DNA of 64,000 nt from Streptomyces mobaraensis (GTDB lineage Bacteria > Actinomycetota > Actinomycetes > Streptomycetales > Streptomycetaceae), in assembly GCF_020099395.1 (NCBI RefSeq), contig NZ_CP083590.1:744001-808000 (forward strand), in the 5' to 3' direction. Shown one piece after another: positions 8,964 to 17,290 of this stretch (within the stretch, counting starts at the first letter, position 1; each line of letters starts with the position of its first letter). The notes beneath the pieces are model-generated. The model was not told the DNA's origin, did no database searches, and saw only the letters and a program-made list of their open reading frames with translations. The position numbers and the translations under genes were made by a program.

Positions 8964-10339
8964 CCGCCACGGGCCGCAGGGCCACCGGACGGCAGCACGG
9001 CGGTGACGACGGCACGGATCCCGGCGCGCTCCGGCGGCGCGCCGTGGACGTCCTGCTCGCGGCCCGTGAGCGCACCATCGCGCTCACGGGCTGCGTACCG
9101 GACCCCGAACTCACCGCGCAGCACTCGCCGTTGATGTCGCCGCTGGTGTGGGACCTGGCGCACATCGGCAACCAGGAGGAGCTGTGGCTGCTGCGTGCCG
9201 TGGGCGGGCACGCGGCGCTGCGGCCGGAACTGGACTCCGTCTACGACGCGTTCGAGCACCCGCGCGCCGAGCGCCCCGCGCTCCCGCTGCTGCCCCCGGA
9301 CGAGGCCCGCCGCTATGTGGCGGACGTCCGCGGCCGGGCGCTGGACGTCCTCGACCGGACACCGGTCGACGACGGCGGCGGCCCGCTGGCCCGGGCGGCG
9401 TTCGCCTTCGGGATGATCGCCCAGCACGAGCAGCAGCACGACGAGACCATGCTGATCACCCACCAGCTGCGGGCCGGCCCGGCCGTGCTCACCGCGCCGG
9501 AGCCGCCGCCCGCCGCCCCGGACACGGCCGGGCTGCCCGTCGAAGTCCTCGTCGAGGGCGGCCCGTTCACCATGGGCACCTCGGCCGAGCCCTGGGCGCT
9601 GGACAACGAGCGGCCCGCGCACGAACGCGTGGTGGCCCCGTTCTTTCTCGACACCCTGCCGGTGAGCAACCGGGCGTACGGGCACTTCGTCGAGGACGGC
9701 GGCTACCGCGACCCCCGCTGGTGGCACCCCGAGGGCTGGGCGCAGGTACGCCGGCACCAGCTGGCGGCGCCGCTGTTCTGGCGGCGCGACGGCGGGGTGC
9801 CGGGCGGCTGGCTGCGGCGCCGCTTCGGCGTGGTGGAGCCGGTACCGCCGGACGAGCCGGTGCTGCACGTGAGCTGGTACGAGGCCGCCGCGTACGCCGC
9901 CTGGGCCGGGCGGCGGCTGCCCACCGAGGCCGAATGGGAGAAGGCCGCCCGGTACGACCCGGCGTCCGGCCGCTCCCGCCGCTACCCGTGGGGCGACGAG
10001 GACCCCACGCCCGACCGCGCCAACCTCGGCCAGCGCCACCTGCGCCCGGCCCCCGTCGGCGCCTATCCGCGCGGCGCGTCCCCGCTGGGAGTGCGGCAGC
10101 TGATCGGCGACGTGTGGGAGTGGACGGCGAGCGACTTCCTGCCGTACCCGGGGTTCCGGGCGTTCCCCTACCGCGAGTACTCGGAGGTCTTCTTCGGCAG
10201 CGCGTACAAGGTGCTGCGCGGCGGGTCGTTCGGGGTGGACCCGGTCGCCTGCCGGGGCACGTTCCGCAACTGGGACCTGCCGGTGCGCCGGCAGATCCTG
10301 GCCGGCTTCCGCACGGCCCGCGACCCGGAGCCGTGCTGA
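8960..10339 (+). CDS. egtB: Hercynylcysteine sulfoxide synthase EgtB
   Basis: 459 aa, GTG start overlapping the egtA stop. The N-terminal DinB-like domain provides the iron ligands: H68 in DLAHIGNQ and the HxxxH pair H156/H160 in AQHEQQHDE. The C-terminal half is a formylglycine-generating-enzyme-type sulfatase-modifying domain (GGPFTMGTS, LPTEAEWEKAARY, IGDVWEWTASDF, VLRGGSFGVDPVACRGTFRN). EgtB is a non-haem iron oxygenase that joins trimethylhistidine (hercynine) to gamma-glutamylcysteine with O2 to give a sulfoxide. The stop TGA shares its A with the egtC ATG. The ligand set is complete, so it should be active. Confidence 0.96.
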   Translation: MTATGRRATGRQHGGDDGTDPGALRRRAVDVLLAARERTIALTGCVPDPELTAQHSPLMSPLVWDLAHIGNQEELWLLRAVGGHAALRPELDSVYDAFEHPRAERPALPLLPPDEARRYVADVRGRALDVLDRTPVDDGGGPLARAAFAFGMIAQHEQQHDETMLITHQLRAGPAVLTAPEPPPAAPDTAGLPVEVLVEGGPFTMGTSAEPWALDNERPAHERVVAPFFLDTLPVSNRAYGHFVEDGGYRDPRWWHPEGWAQVRRHQLAAPLFWRRDGGVPGGWLRRRFGVVEPVPPDEPVLHVSWYEAAAYAAWAGRRLPTEAEWEKAARYDPASGRSRRYPWGDEDPTPDRANLGQRHLRPAPVGAYPRGASPLGVRQLIGDVWEWTASDFLPYPGFRAFPYREYSEVFFGSAYKVLRGGSFGVDPVACRGTFRNWDLPVRRQILAGFRTARDPEPC

Positions 10340-11082
10340 TGTGCCGGCACCTGGCCGTGCTGGGCCCCGAGGCCCCGCTCGGCGCGTCCGTCGCCGATCC
10401 GCCGCACGCCCTCGTCCGGCAGGCGTGGGCGCCGCGCCGGCAGCGGTACGGGACGGTGAACGCGGACGGGTTCGGCATCGGCTGGTACGCGGACGGCGAC
10501 CCGCGGCCCGCCCGGTACCGCCGGGCCGGGCCGGTGTGGGCGGACCCGTCCTTCGCCGACCTGGTCCGGGTGGTACGGGCCCGGGCGCTGCTGGCGGCGG
10601 TGCGGGACGCGACCGGGCCGGGCGCCGACGGCGAGGCCGCCGCGGCCCCCTTCGCCGCGGGCCCGTGGCTCTTCAGCCACAACGGCGCCCTCACCGGCTG
10701 GCCCGGCTCGGCCGCGCCCCTCGTCCCGCTGCTGCCCGCCACGGCCCTGCTGCGGCTGGAGGCGCGCTGCGACTCGGCGTTCGTCTGGGCGCTGGTGGCG
10801 CACCGGCTGCTGGACGAGGGCGATCCGCCGGGGCGGGCGCTCGCGTACGCCGTCACCGCGCTCGCGGAGGCCGCGCCCGGCTCCCGGCTGAACCTGCTGC
10901 TCACCGACGGCGCTTCGGTCACGGCCACCGCGTACGGGGACTCCCTGTGGTACCTGGCCGGCCCCGGCGAGCGGGTCGCGGTGGCGTCGGAGCCGTACGA
11001 CGACGATCCGCGCTGGACCGAGGTGCCCGACGGCACGCTGCTGTCGGCGGACCGCGCGCGGGTCGCCCTCACGTCCCTGTAG
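10339..11082 (+). CDS. egtC: Ergothioneine amidohydrolase EgtC
   Basis: 247 aa, beginning MCRHLAVLG. Cys2 is exposed after Met removal and is the N-terminal nucleophile of class II glutamine amidotransferase-type hydrolases. Further family marks are NADGFGIGWYADGD and FSHNGALTGW. EgtC removes the gamma-glutamyl group from the EgtB product, leaving hercynylcysteine sulfoxide for the C-S lyase EgtE. The ATG overlaps the egtB TGA (TGATG), so translation is probably coupled. Length and motif order fit the family. Confidence 0.95.
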   Translation: MCRHLAVLGPEAPLGASVADPPHALVRQAWAPRRQRYGTVNADGFGIGWYADGDPRPARYRRAGPVWADPSFADLVRVVRARALLAAVRDATGPGADGEAAAAPFAAGPWLFSHNGALTGWPGSAAPLVPLLPATALLRLEARCDSAFVWALVAHRLLDEGDPPGRALAYAVTALAEAAPGSRLNLLLTDGASVTATAYGDSLWYLAGPGERVAVASEPYDDDPRWTEVPDGTLLSADRARVALTSL

Positions 11083-11149
11083 CACCTTCCCCCTTCGAGC
11101 TTCCGCCTTCCTTCCCCCTGCCCCGCCGCACGCGCAAGGAGCCCTGCCC

Positions 11150-12109
11150 GTGAGCCAGTTCGTCCTCTCCCGCACCCTCCCGTCCGACGCGACCGCCGCC
11201 GCCCTGCGCGCCGACGTCGCCGAGGGGCTGACCCGGTCGCCCAAGGAGCTCCCCCCGAAGTGGTTCTACGACGCGCGGGGCAGCGCCCTCTTCGACGAGA
11301 TCACACTGCTGCCCGAGTACTACCCGACGCGCGCCGAACGCGAGATCCTGCGCGCCCGCGCCGACGCCATCGCCGCCGCCACCGGCGCCCGGACGCTCGT
11401 CGAACTCGGCTCCGGCTCCTCGGAGAAGACCCGCCACCTCATCCGGGCCCTGCCCCTGCTGGACCACTACGTGCCGGTGGACGTCAGCGAGAGCGCCCTG
11501 TCCGGGGCCGCCGCGACCCTGCTCGACGAACACCCGGGGCTGCGGGTGCACGCCCTCGTCGCCGACTTCCAGTACGGCCTGACCCTCCCGGACACCCCCG
11601 GGCCGCGGCTGCTCGCGTTCCTCGGCGGCACCATCGGCAACCTGCTGCCCGCGGAACGGGCGGAGTTCCTGGCCGGCCTGCGGGCCGGCATGGCCCCCGG
11701 CGACGCCCTGCTGCTCGGTACGGACCTGGTCAAGGACGAGCGGGTGCTGGTCGCGGCGTACGACGACTCCCGGGGCGTGACGGCCGCCTTCAACAAAAAC
11801 GTCCTCGCGGTCCTCAACCGCGAGCTGGGCGCCGACTTCGACCCCGCCGACTTCGCGCACGTCGCCCTGTGGGACGCCCGCCACGAGTGGATCGAGATGC
11901 GGCTGCGGGCCCGGCGGGCCGTGCTGGCGAAGATTCCGGCTCTGGACCTGGCGGTGCACTTCGCCGCCGGCGAGGAGGTGCGGACGGAGATCTCGGCGAA
12001 GTTCCGGCGGGAAGGGGTGCGGACGGAACTCGCCGCGGCGGGGCTGGAGTTGCGACGGTGGTGGACGGATGCGGCGGGGCGGTTCGCGCTGTCGCTGGCG
12101 GTGCCGTAG
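11150..12109 (+). CDS. egtD: L-histidine N-alpha-methyltransferase EgtD
   Basis: 319 aa, GTG start 67 nt after egtC, with AAGGAG nearby. The fold is the EgtD/DUF2260 SAM methyltransferase: LPEYYPTRAE (residues ~54-63, histidine pocket), LVELGSGSSEKT (motif I, SAM), FLGGTIGNLLP, LLGTDLVKDE, and a C-terminal AKFRREGVRTELAAAG. The enzyme methylates histidine three times to hercynine, the first committed intermediate of ergothioneine. No egtE follows; the next DNA is a palindromic repeat, so the lyase step must be encoded elsewhere or served by another PLP enzyme. Confidence 0.96.
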   Translation: MSQFVLSRTLPSDATAAALRADVAEGLTRSPKELPPKWFYDARGSALFDEITLLPEYYPTRAEREILRARADAIAAATGARTLVELGSGSSEKTRHLIRALPLLDHYVPVDVSESALSGAAATLLDEHPGLRVHALVADFQYGLTLPDTPGPRLLAFLGGTIGNLLPAERAEFLAGLRAGMAPGDALLLGTDLVKDERVLVAAYDDSRGVTAAFNKNVLAVLNRELGADFDPADFAHVALWDARHEWIEMRLRARRAVLAKIPALDLAVHFAAGEEVRTEISAKFRREGVRTELAAAGLELRRWWTDAAGRFALSLAVP

Positions 12110-12130
12110 GGACGCCCGCGGCGGGCGGTG

Positions 12131-12319
12131 CCCCGGTCCCGCCCCTTCACCGTTTCTGCGGGGGCAAGCCCCCGCACCCCCGAAACCGCGCTCCGCGCGG
12201 TTGTCCTCAAACGCCAGACGGGCTGAATAGCCCGTCCGGCGCTTGAGGACGAGCGGCGAAGCCGCGAACAGGGGGTCTGGGGCGCAGCCCCAGGAATCGG
12301 TGAAGGGGCGGGACCGGGG
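12131..12319. repeat. Nested Streptomyces-type intergenic palindrome
   Basis: Outer arms 12131-12152 and 12298-12319 are perfect 22-bp reverse complements. Inner arms 12203-12224 and 12229-12250 pair over 22 bp with two mismatches around a 4-nt loop; the right inner arm reads AGCCCGTCCGGCGCTTGAGG. Smaller hairpins lie between (TGCGGGGGC/GCCCCCGCA near 12157). This structure type is widespread between genes in Streptomyces. It probably terminates the egt operon and may be a MITE-like or REP-like element. Confidence 0.85.
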
Positions 12320-12346
12320 CGAAACACCCCCGGGTAACCTGAACCC

Positions 12347-12838
12347 GTGAACCAAGAGCAGCCCACCCCCGAACACGAAAGCCTCCCCGGAAGCTTCGAA
12401 CGCGGCACCGACGGCCCCAAGGTCATCGTCGTAGGGGTGGACGGCTCCGACTCCTCCTGGCGCGCCGCCGCCTACGCCGCCGGCCTCGCCCGCCGGCAGA
12501 GCGCGCTGCTCGCCATCGTCTACGTGCAGCCCGTCCTGGTGGGCGGCGCGGCCTTCGGAGCTCCGGTGGCCGAGGTGACGGAGGAGGTCGCCGAGGAGCT
12601 GCTCGCGGAGATCCGGGCCACCACCGAGCGGCTGCGCGGGCTCTATCCGCACGCGATGCGCTGGGAGTTCCACACCTTCCGCGGCGACCCGTACTCGGGC
12701 CTGGTGCGGGCGGCCGACGACCTCAAGGCCGACGCGGTCGTCGTCGGCGCGTCGGAGCAGGCGGGCCACCGCATCGTCGGGTCGGTCGCGGTCCGCCTGG
12801 TGAAGGCGGGACGGTGGCCGGTGACGGTGGTGCCGTAG
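12347..12838 (+). CDS. Universal stress protein (UspA family)
   Basis: 163 aa. After a ~20-residue polar lead it has the single Usp domain: VIVVGVDGSDSSWRAAAYAAG at the start and, at the end, VVVGASEQ...IVGSVAVRLV, matching the ATP-binding G2xG9xG(S/T) type. It is likely a nucleotide-binding cytosolic stress protein; partners are unknown. The GTG start lies 6 nt downstream of TAACCT (12335-12340), a good -10 box, so the message may be leaderless. No ribosome site is visible. It follows directly on the nested palindrome. Confidence 0.9.
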   Translation: MNQEQPTPEHESLPGSFERGTDGPKVIVVGVDGSDSSWRAAAYAAGLARRQSALLAIVYVQPVLVGGAAFGAPVAEVTEEVAEELLAEIRATTERLRGLYPHAMRWEFHTFRGDPYSGLVRAADDLKADAVVVGASEQAGHRIVGSVAVRLVKAGRWPVTVVP

Positions 12839-12901
12839 GCCCCCGTACGCACGACCAGCACCACCAGCACCACCGGCACCACCCAGGGGAGGAACCCCAC
12901 C

Positions 12902-13573
12902 ATGCCCGCATCCCCGCCCGGACGGCCGATCCTCCGGATGACGGACGTAAGCCGCGACTACGGCGACCGCACGGTCCTCCGTTCCGTGAACCTGACGCTG
13001 TCCCGCGCCGAGTGCGTCGCCGTCACCGGCCCCAACGGCTCGGGCAAGTCGACGCTGCTCCGGCTGGCCACCGGCCGGGAGCGGCCCACGTCGGGCGAGG
13101 TGCTGTTCGACGGCGCGCCCGTGAGCGAGGACGACCCGGCCGTACGGAGGCGGCTCGCCGCCGTCATGGACGCGGCGTCCTTCTACCCGGACCTGACCGT
13201 CCGCGAGCACCTCGTGTTCGTCGCGCTGGCCCACGGCCTGGGCCGGGCGGCGGCGGAGGAGGCGGTGACGCGGGCCCTCGCGGACCACCGGCTGGCGGAG
13301 CACGCGGACGTGCTGCCCGACGCGCTGTCCTCGGGGCAGACCCAGCAGGTGCTGCTGGCCGCCGCGTTCCTGCGCCCGCACGACCTGCTGGTGCTCGACG
13401 AGCCCGAGCAGCGGCTGGACACCGCGGCCCGCGCCGCGCTGGCCCGGCGGCTGTGCGCCCGCAAAGCGGAAGGCACCGCGATCCTGCTGGTCACCCACCA
13501 CGACGACGTGGCCGCGGCGGTGGCCGACCGCGTCCTGGACCTGGCAGACCTGTCGGAGGCGGCCGGTGCCTGA
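12902..13573 (+). CDS. ABC transporter ATP-binding protein
   Basis: 223 aa, ATG behind AGGGGAGGA. Complete single ABC domain: Walker A GPNGSGKST, Q-loop region AAVMDAASF, signature LSSGQTQQV (a variant of LSGGQ), Walker B LLVLDEP, and H-loop VTHHDDV. It overlaps the start of the next, membrane-protein gene by 8 bp, so together they would form an ABC-2-like exporter. That partner is frameshifted in this sequence, leaving the transporter's status uncertain. Substrate unknown. Confidence 0.92.
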   Translation: MPASPPGRPILRMTDVSRDYGDRTVLRSVNLTLSRAECVAVTGPNGSGKSTLLRLATGRERPTSGEVLFDGAPVSEDDPAVRRRLAAVMDAASFYPDLTVREHLVFVALAHGLGRAAAEEAVTRALADHRLAEHADVLPDALSSGQTQQVLLAAAFLRPHDLLVLDEPEQRLDTAARAALARRLCARKAEGTAILLVTHHDDVAAAVADRVLDLADLSEAAGA

Positions 13574-15264
13574 CACGCTCATCGAGGAGCGGCGGACGAC
13601 GGACGGGGACACGGACGACGGCCCCTCGGGATCCCGCGCCGCGCTGGAGTTCCTGCGCCGGGCCCGCCGCGAGGAGAGCCGCCGGCGGCGGCGCGACGGC
13701 GCCGTCGTGCTCTACGGCGTCGTCCTGACGGCCGTCGTCTGGGTGCCGGGGCTGATCGCCGTGGTCCGGGCGGCGGACGCCGCGTCCCCCCCGGGGCGCC
13801 CTGGCGGAACGGGTCCTGGCCGGCCTGCCGGTGACCGTCCCCGTGCTCGGCGCCGCCGTCCTCCACGCGCTGGTCCGCAGCGCGGCCTGGCGGGGGCCGG
13901 TCCTGGTCGACCTGCCCACCGTCCGGTGGGCCCTGCCGCTGCCGGTGGGCCGCGGCGGGCTGCTGCTCCCCCGGTTCGCGAAGGCCGCCGGTCTCGCCGC
14001 GGCCGCCGGCGCGGCGGCGGGCGCGGTGCCGGGACTCCTGGCCGGGACGCTCTCGCCGGACCTCGGCACCGCCGGCCGCGCGTGGGCCGCGGCGGCGGGG
14101 GCCTGGGGCGGCGCGGCCGTCGCCCTCACAGCCGCGGGCTGCGGCGCGCTCGTCGAGCGATACGACGACGGGCGGTGGGAGCGCCGCCGTTCCCGCCTCG
14201 CCGCTGCGGCGGCTTCCGCAGCGGTCCTCGCGGGACTGGTCCTGGCCGCCCTGGCGACGACGGGCCGGGGCGCGAGCCCCTCGGCCGGGCGGGTGCTGCT
14301 GTGGTCGGGGCCGTGGGGCTGGTCGGCGCAGCCGCTGGTGGCGGCCGTGGACGGCCCGGCCCCGGGGTGGCCGGCGGCCCTCGCGCTGTCGGTGGTGTCG
14401 ACGGCGGTGGTGCTGGTGGCGGGGGTACGGGCGGTGCCGGGGATACCGGCGTCGGCCCTGCGCACCCGGGCCACGGTCGCCGAGCGGATGACCGCGTCCG
14501 TCTTCTCCCTGGAGCTGCGGCAGGCGCGGCTGGCGACGCGCGGCGGGCGCGCGGCGGCCCGTTCGCGCCCTCTCCTCCGGCTGCCGGTGCCGCGCCGGCG
14601 GTGGCTGCTCGTGCCGTGGCGGGACGCGACGGGGCTGCTCCGGGCGCCGGCCCGGGCGGTCCGGGCGCTGGTCTGGCTCGCGGCGGCCGTGGCCCTCACC
14701 GCGCTCGCCCCGGCGGCGCGTCCGACCCCGCGGGCCGTCCTGGCCGTCCTCGCGCTCACCGCCGCGTACCTGGCGGCCGCCCACCTCGTTGAGCCCGCCC
14801 GCCTGGACAGCGACGACCTCCGCCGCCGCGCCCAGCTCCCGTACTCCTCCGGCGCCCTGGCCCTGTGGCACGCCGTCGTCCCGGCCGTCCTTCTGGTGCC
14901 GGGCCTGGCGGCGGGCGCGGCGGTGGCGGTGACGGCCGGCCGGGGCGGCGCCGGTCTCGCGGTGCTGGTCGGCTGCGTCCCCGCCCTGGTCGGCGCGGCC
15001 CTCGTCAGCGCCTACCGGGGGGTGCTGCCGCCGCAGGCGGTGGTGGGCACGGACACGCCGTTCGGCAACACGGCCGTGTTCCAGCTGGCGGGCTGGTACC
15101 TGCGCGGCCCCCTCGGCGCGCTGGCCACCACCGCGCCCGCGCTCGCCCTCGTCCTCCTCCACCGCGGCCCCGCCCCGGCGGCCCTGGCCGGCTGGCTCGC
15201 GGCGGCGGGCGGCGCGCAGCTCTGGTGGGCCCACCACACGGCCCGCCGCCTCCACCGGGCGTGA
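13566..15264 (+). pseudogene. Multi-pass membrane partner (DUF6297-like), +1 frameshift in a C7 run
   Basis: Translation begins at 13566 (GTG, MPDTLIEERR...) and reads through a first TM (VLYGVVLTAVVWVPGLIAVV) to a C7 run at 13786-13792. Continuing in frame gives Arg/Pro-rich nonsense. Moving one base on restores ALAERVLAGLPVTVPVLG and a long, clearly coding frame with about ten hydrophobic segments to 15264. The total of ~565 residues and the preceding ABC ATPase fit the uncharacterised DUF6297-type membrane proteins of Streptomyces. One extra C (C6 to C7) explains the break, so it may be an assembly error, a real mutation or slippage. The 3' end merges into the repeat tract. Confidence 0.75.
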
Positions 15265-15525
15265 CCGCCCGGGGGTGCCCCACCGGACCCGCCCCACCGG
15301 GTTCCGCCCACCGGGCATGCCCGACCGGGCGCGCCCCATCCGGCGTGCCCCACCGGGCGCGTCCCAACCGGTTGCGTCCCACCCGGCGTGACGCACCGGA
15401 CGCGCCCAACCCGGCATGCCCAACCGGTTGCGTCCCGCGCGGCGTGACCCGCCGAACGCGCCCCGCCCGGCGTGACCCACCGGACGCGCCCAACCCGACG
15501 TGACCCACCGGACGCTACGCCGGGC
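15253..15525. repeat. Degenerate 14-15 bp tandem repeat tract
   Basis: About 16-18 imperfect units whose core is ACCGG(G/A)CGCG(T/C)CCCA, alternating with CCCGGCGTGACCC-like units. Examples are ACCGGTTGCGTCCCA, ACCGGACGCGCCCAA and CCCGGCATGCCCA. The tract starts inside the last codons of the membrane-protein gene and fills most of the gap to the dodecin gene. No strand keeps a supported reading frame with a start signal. Confidence 0.8.
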
Positions 15526-15660
15526 ACACCCCACCTGGCGCCCGCACCACCCGCCAGGCGCGCGACCACGCCAACGGCGGCGCCCGCCTCGCGCGGGGAC
15601 GCCGTGTGGCGGACGGTGGTGGGGTCAGCAGCACGCACGCCGCCGGGAGGACCCCCACCC

Positions 15661-15876
15661 ATGACGAACCACACGTACCGCGTGACCGAGATCGTCGGCT
15701 CGTCCCCCGAGGGCGTGGACCAGGCCATCCGCAACGGGCTCGCCCGCGCGTCCGAGACTCTGAGGAACCTTGATTGGTTTGAAGTGGTTCAGATTCGGGG
15801 GCACCTGGAGAACGGCGAGATCGGGCACTACCAGGTGGGGCTCAAGGTCGGCTTCCGGCTGGAGGACGGCGCCTGA
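15661..15876 (+). CDS. Dodecin family flavin-binding protein
   Basis: 71 aa, the usual dodecin length. The pattern YRVTEIVGSSPEGVDQAI...RASETLRNLDWFEVVQIRG...GHYQVGLKVGFRLE is the family's beta-alpha-beta-beta fold; the Trp in LDWFEV is the residue that stacks on flavin. Dodecins form hollow 12-mers that store FMN, FAD or CoA. The ATG has GGGAGGA about 10 nt upstream, slightly far. It sits alone after the repeat tract. Confidence 0.95.
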   Translation: MTNHTYRVTEIVGSSPEGVDQAIRNGLARASETLRNLDWFEVVQIRGHLENGEIGHYQVGLKVGFRLEDGA

Positions 15877-15940
15877 AAGCGCTTGAAGCGAAGGCAGACC
15901 CCGCCTCCGCCGCGTACAGCGGGGAAGGCAGGGCATCGCG

Positions 15941-16474
15941 TCAGCCTTGGAGTACGGCGAAGCGCTCGCGGAGGTCCTTGACGGGTTCGGCACGCCGCGC
16001 CATGAGGTAGACGCGGGTGTGGGTTCGCTGGACTTCGTGGAGGAGCTTGAAGCCCTGGCTCTCGTTGTAGGTGACGAGCCCCGGGAAGTTGCACCCGCGG
16101 CGAACCCACTGCTTACCCTCAACGGCGGCACGGTCCACGGCCCACATGGCCATGGTGGTTCCGGGCTTGTGCCGGCGGTACGCCGGGTCGGTGACGCTGG
16201 AGTACAGATAATGCGCCGGTTCCGCCAACTCCTCCTCCGTCCATCCCCACGGCGGGGTCTGGTCCTGCACGGTGATGAACCCGATGAGTCGCCCGGCGTC
16301 GTCATCGGCGAGGACCCACACGTCGCCGTCGGGGTTCTCGGCCTGCCTGGCGAGGTCGGCGGCGTTCTCACGCCAGCTCGGCAGGCCCCTGTCCTCCAGC
16401 CATCCCGAGCGGGCGAGGATCATGGTTTCAACGGCGGGGATGTCGGCGGCCGTGGCCGGTCGCATGGCGAACAT
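15941..16474 (-). CDS. GNAT family N-acetyltransferase
   Basis: 177 aa. The N-terminus MRPATAADIPAVETMILARS is the first strand and helix of the GNAT fold. The central RLIGFITVQDQ and YLYSSVTDPAYRRHKPG mark strands beta4 and the acetyl-CoA loop, where the usual RxxGxG/A is replaced by YRRHKPGT. Such enzymes transfer an acetyl group from acetyl-CoA to an amine; the acceptor is unknown. The ATG has AGGAGA 5 nt upstream and begins 21 nt after the preceding small gene, so the two are probably co-transcribed. Confidence 0.85.
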   Translation of the reverse strand: MFAMRPATAADIPAVETMILARSGWLEDRGLPSWRENAADLARQAENPDGDVWVLADDDAGRLIGFITVQDQTPPWGWTEEELAEPAHYLYSSVTDPAYRRHKPGTTMAMWAVDRAAVEGKQWVRRGCNFPGLVTYNESQGFKLLHEVQRTHTRVYLMARRAEPVKDLRERFAVLQG

Positions 16475-16495
16475 GTCTCTCCTGTTGCGGTGTCG

Positions 16496-16834
16496 TCAGA
16501 GGAAGGCTTGGGCGGCGAAGTGCAGGTCCAGCACTTCGAGGAGCTGGGCGTGACCGTCTTCGCGGTAGGGCCCTTCCGATAGGCGGCGTACGGCTCGGCG
16601 GAGCCCGTCCGGGTCCACCACTTGTTCTTCGAAGAGGGGTGAGCCGTCGTGGAGCATGCGGGCGAAGAGGGGGCGGGCGTGGGTGGTGAGGGTGTGCTGG
16701 ACGACTTCGGCGAAGGACTCTCGCGTGCGGGATTCGGTGACGTCCGGGCTCAGGCCGAGGGCGGCGAGCCGGCGGCGCTGGAGCTGTTTGAGTTCGCGCC
16801 AGTGCATCGGCAGCCACTCGCCGAGCTGGACCAT
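16496..16834 (-). CDS. Small hypothetical protein, possible remnant
   Basis: 112 aa from the only in-frame ATG. The frame is open for about 16 further codons upstream to a TAG but has no start codon there. Codon use is typical of the host. The N-terminal LGEWLPMHWRELKQLQRRRL resembles helicase-associated-type helices, but I would not assign a family. No ribosome site precedes the ATG. It lies just upstream of the GNAT gene on the same strand. It may be a shortened gene at the edge of the accessory segment; it could also be a genuine small partner of the GNAT enzyme. Confidence 0.5.
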   Translation of the reverse strand: MVQLGEWLPMHWRELKQLQRRRLAALGLSPDVTESRTRESFAEVVQHTLTTHARPLFARMLHDGSPLFEEQVVDPDGLRRAVRRLSEGPYREDGHAQLLEVLDLHFAAQAFL

Positions 16835-16938
16835 GCCGGGGTCGGCGAACGGGTGTACAGGCCGCCGGCTGGTCGGACAGCTCTAACGACGGGGGCAACG
16901 TGCCGCCCCCGGTCTAAGCGATGTCGTCAAGATTTTCG

Positions 16939-16999
16939 GGCAAGTTTCGGCAAGTTCCTCGCTCCACGAGACAGTTGCGGGCAAGCTCGGGCACACAGA
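16939..16999 (+). promoter_or_regulatory. Paired 10-bp direct repeats upstream of the XRE/DUF6879 operon
   Basis: Two copies of a two-unit repeat with exact 10-bp period: GGCAAGTTTC-GGCAAGTTCC at 16939-16958 and GGCAAGCTCG-GGCACACAGA at 16980-16999. The same arrangement recurs before the next operon (18659-18678). The spacing of one helical turn puts both half-units on one DNA face, as for an operator. They lie 28-88 bp before the first ATG of the operon encoding an XRE regulator, the obvious candidate ligand. Confidence 0.65.
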
Positions 17000-17026
17000 T
17001 CGTCACTGGCGTCCGAGGAGGACATC

Positions 17027-17290
17027 ATGGCCCTGATTATGCTCGGTAAGGACCCGGAGAGCCCCAGCGGCGGTTCACCCACCATCTACTACGACGACGT
17101 GAAGGACACCTACCTCGTCCAAGGGTGGAAGGTGGAAGACGCCGAGCGTCTCGGGAAGATGGACATCCCCGACCACGAGTCGGCGGTGGAGATCCCCCGT
17201 CGCGTGGTCAAGTTCTTCCTGGAGATGGGGCTGCACACCAAGGACGCCGAAGTGGAAGTGACGACGGATGGCTCAGACCCCAACGTTTGA
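17027..17290 (+). CDS. Small hypothetical protein of an XRE/DUF6879 module
   Basis: 87 aa, ATG with GAGGAGG 5 nt upstream. It is acidic, with IYYDDVKDTYLVQGWKV, EIPRRVVKFFLEMGL and VEVTTDG, suggesting a small alpha/beta domain; no Cys or catalytic motif is visible. It overlaps the next gene by 23 bp, so they are translationally linked. Small genes of this kind commonly precede DUF6879 genes in streptomycetes. Function unknown; a partner or antitoxin-like role for the module is speculation. Confidence 0.8.
   Translation: MALIMLGKDPESPSGGSPTIYYDDVKDTYLVQGWKVEDAERLGKMDIPDHESAVEIPRRVVKFFLEMGLHTKDAEVEVTTDGSDPNV

Noticed and set aside
13566..15264. Programmed ribosomal frameshift in the C7 run
   Set aside because: A similar extra C breaks an unrelated gene at 25157, no stimulatory structure is obvious, and the simplest explanation is an indel or miscall.
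15253..15525. CRISPR array
   Set aside because: The units are 14-15 bp, degenerate and contiguous, without unique spacers or cas genes.
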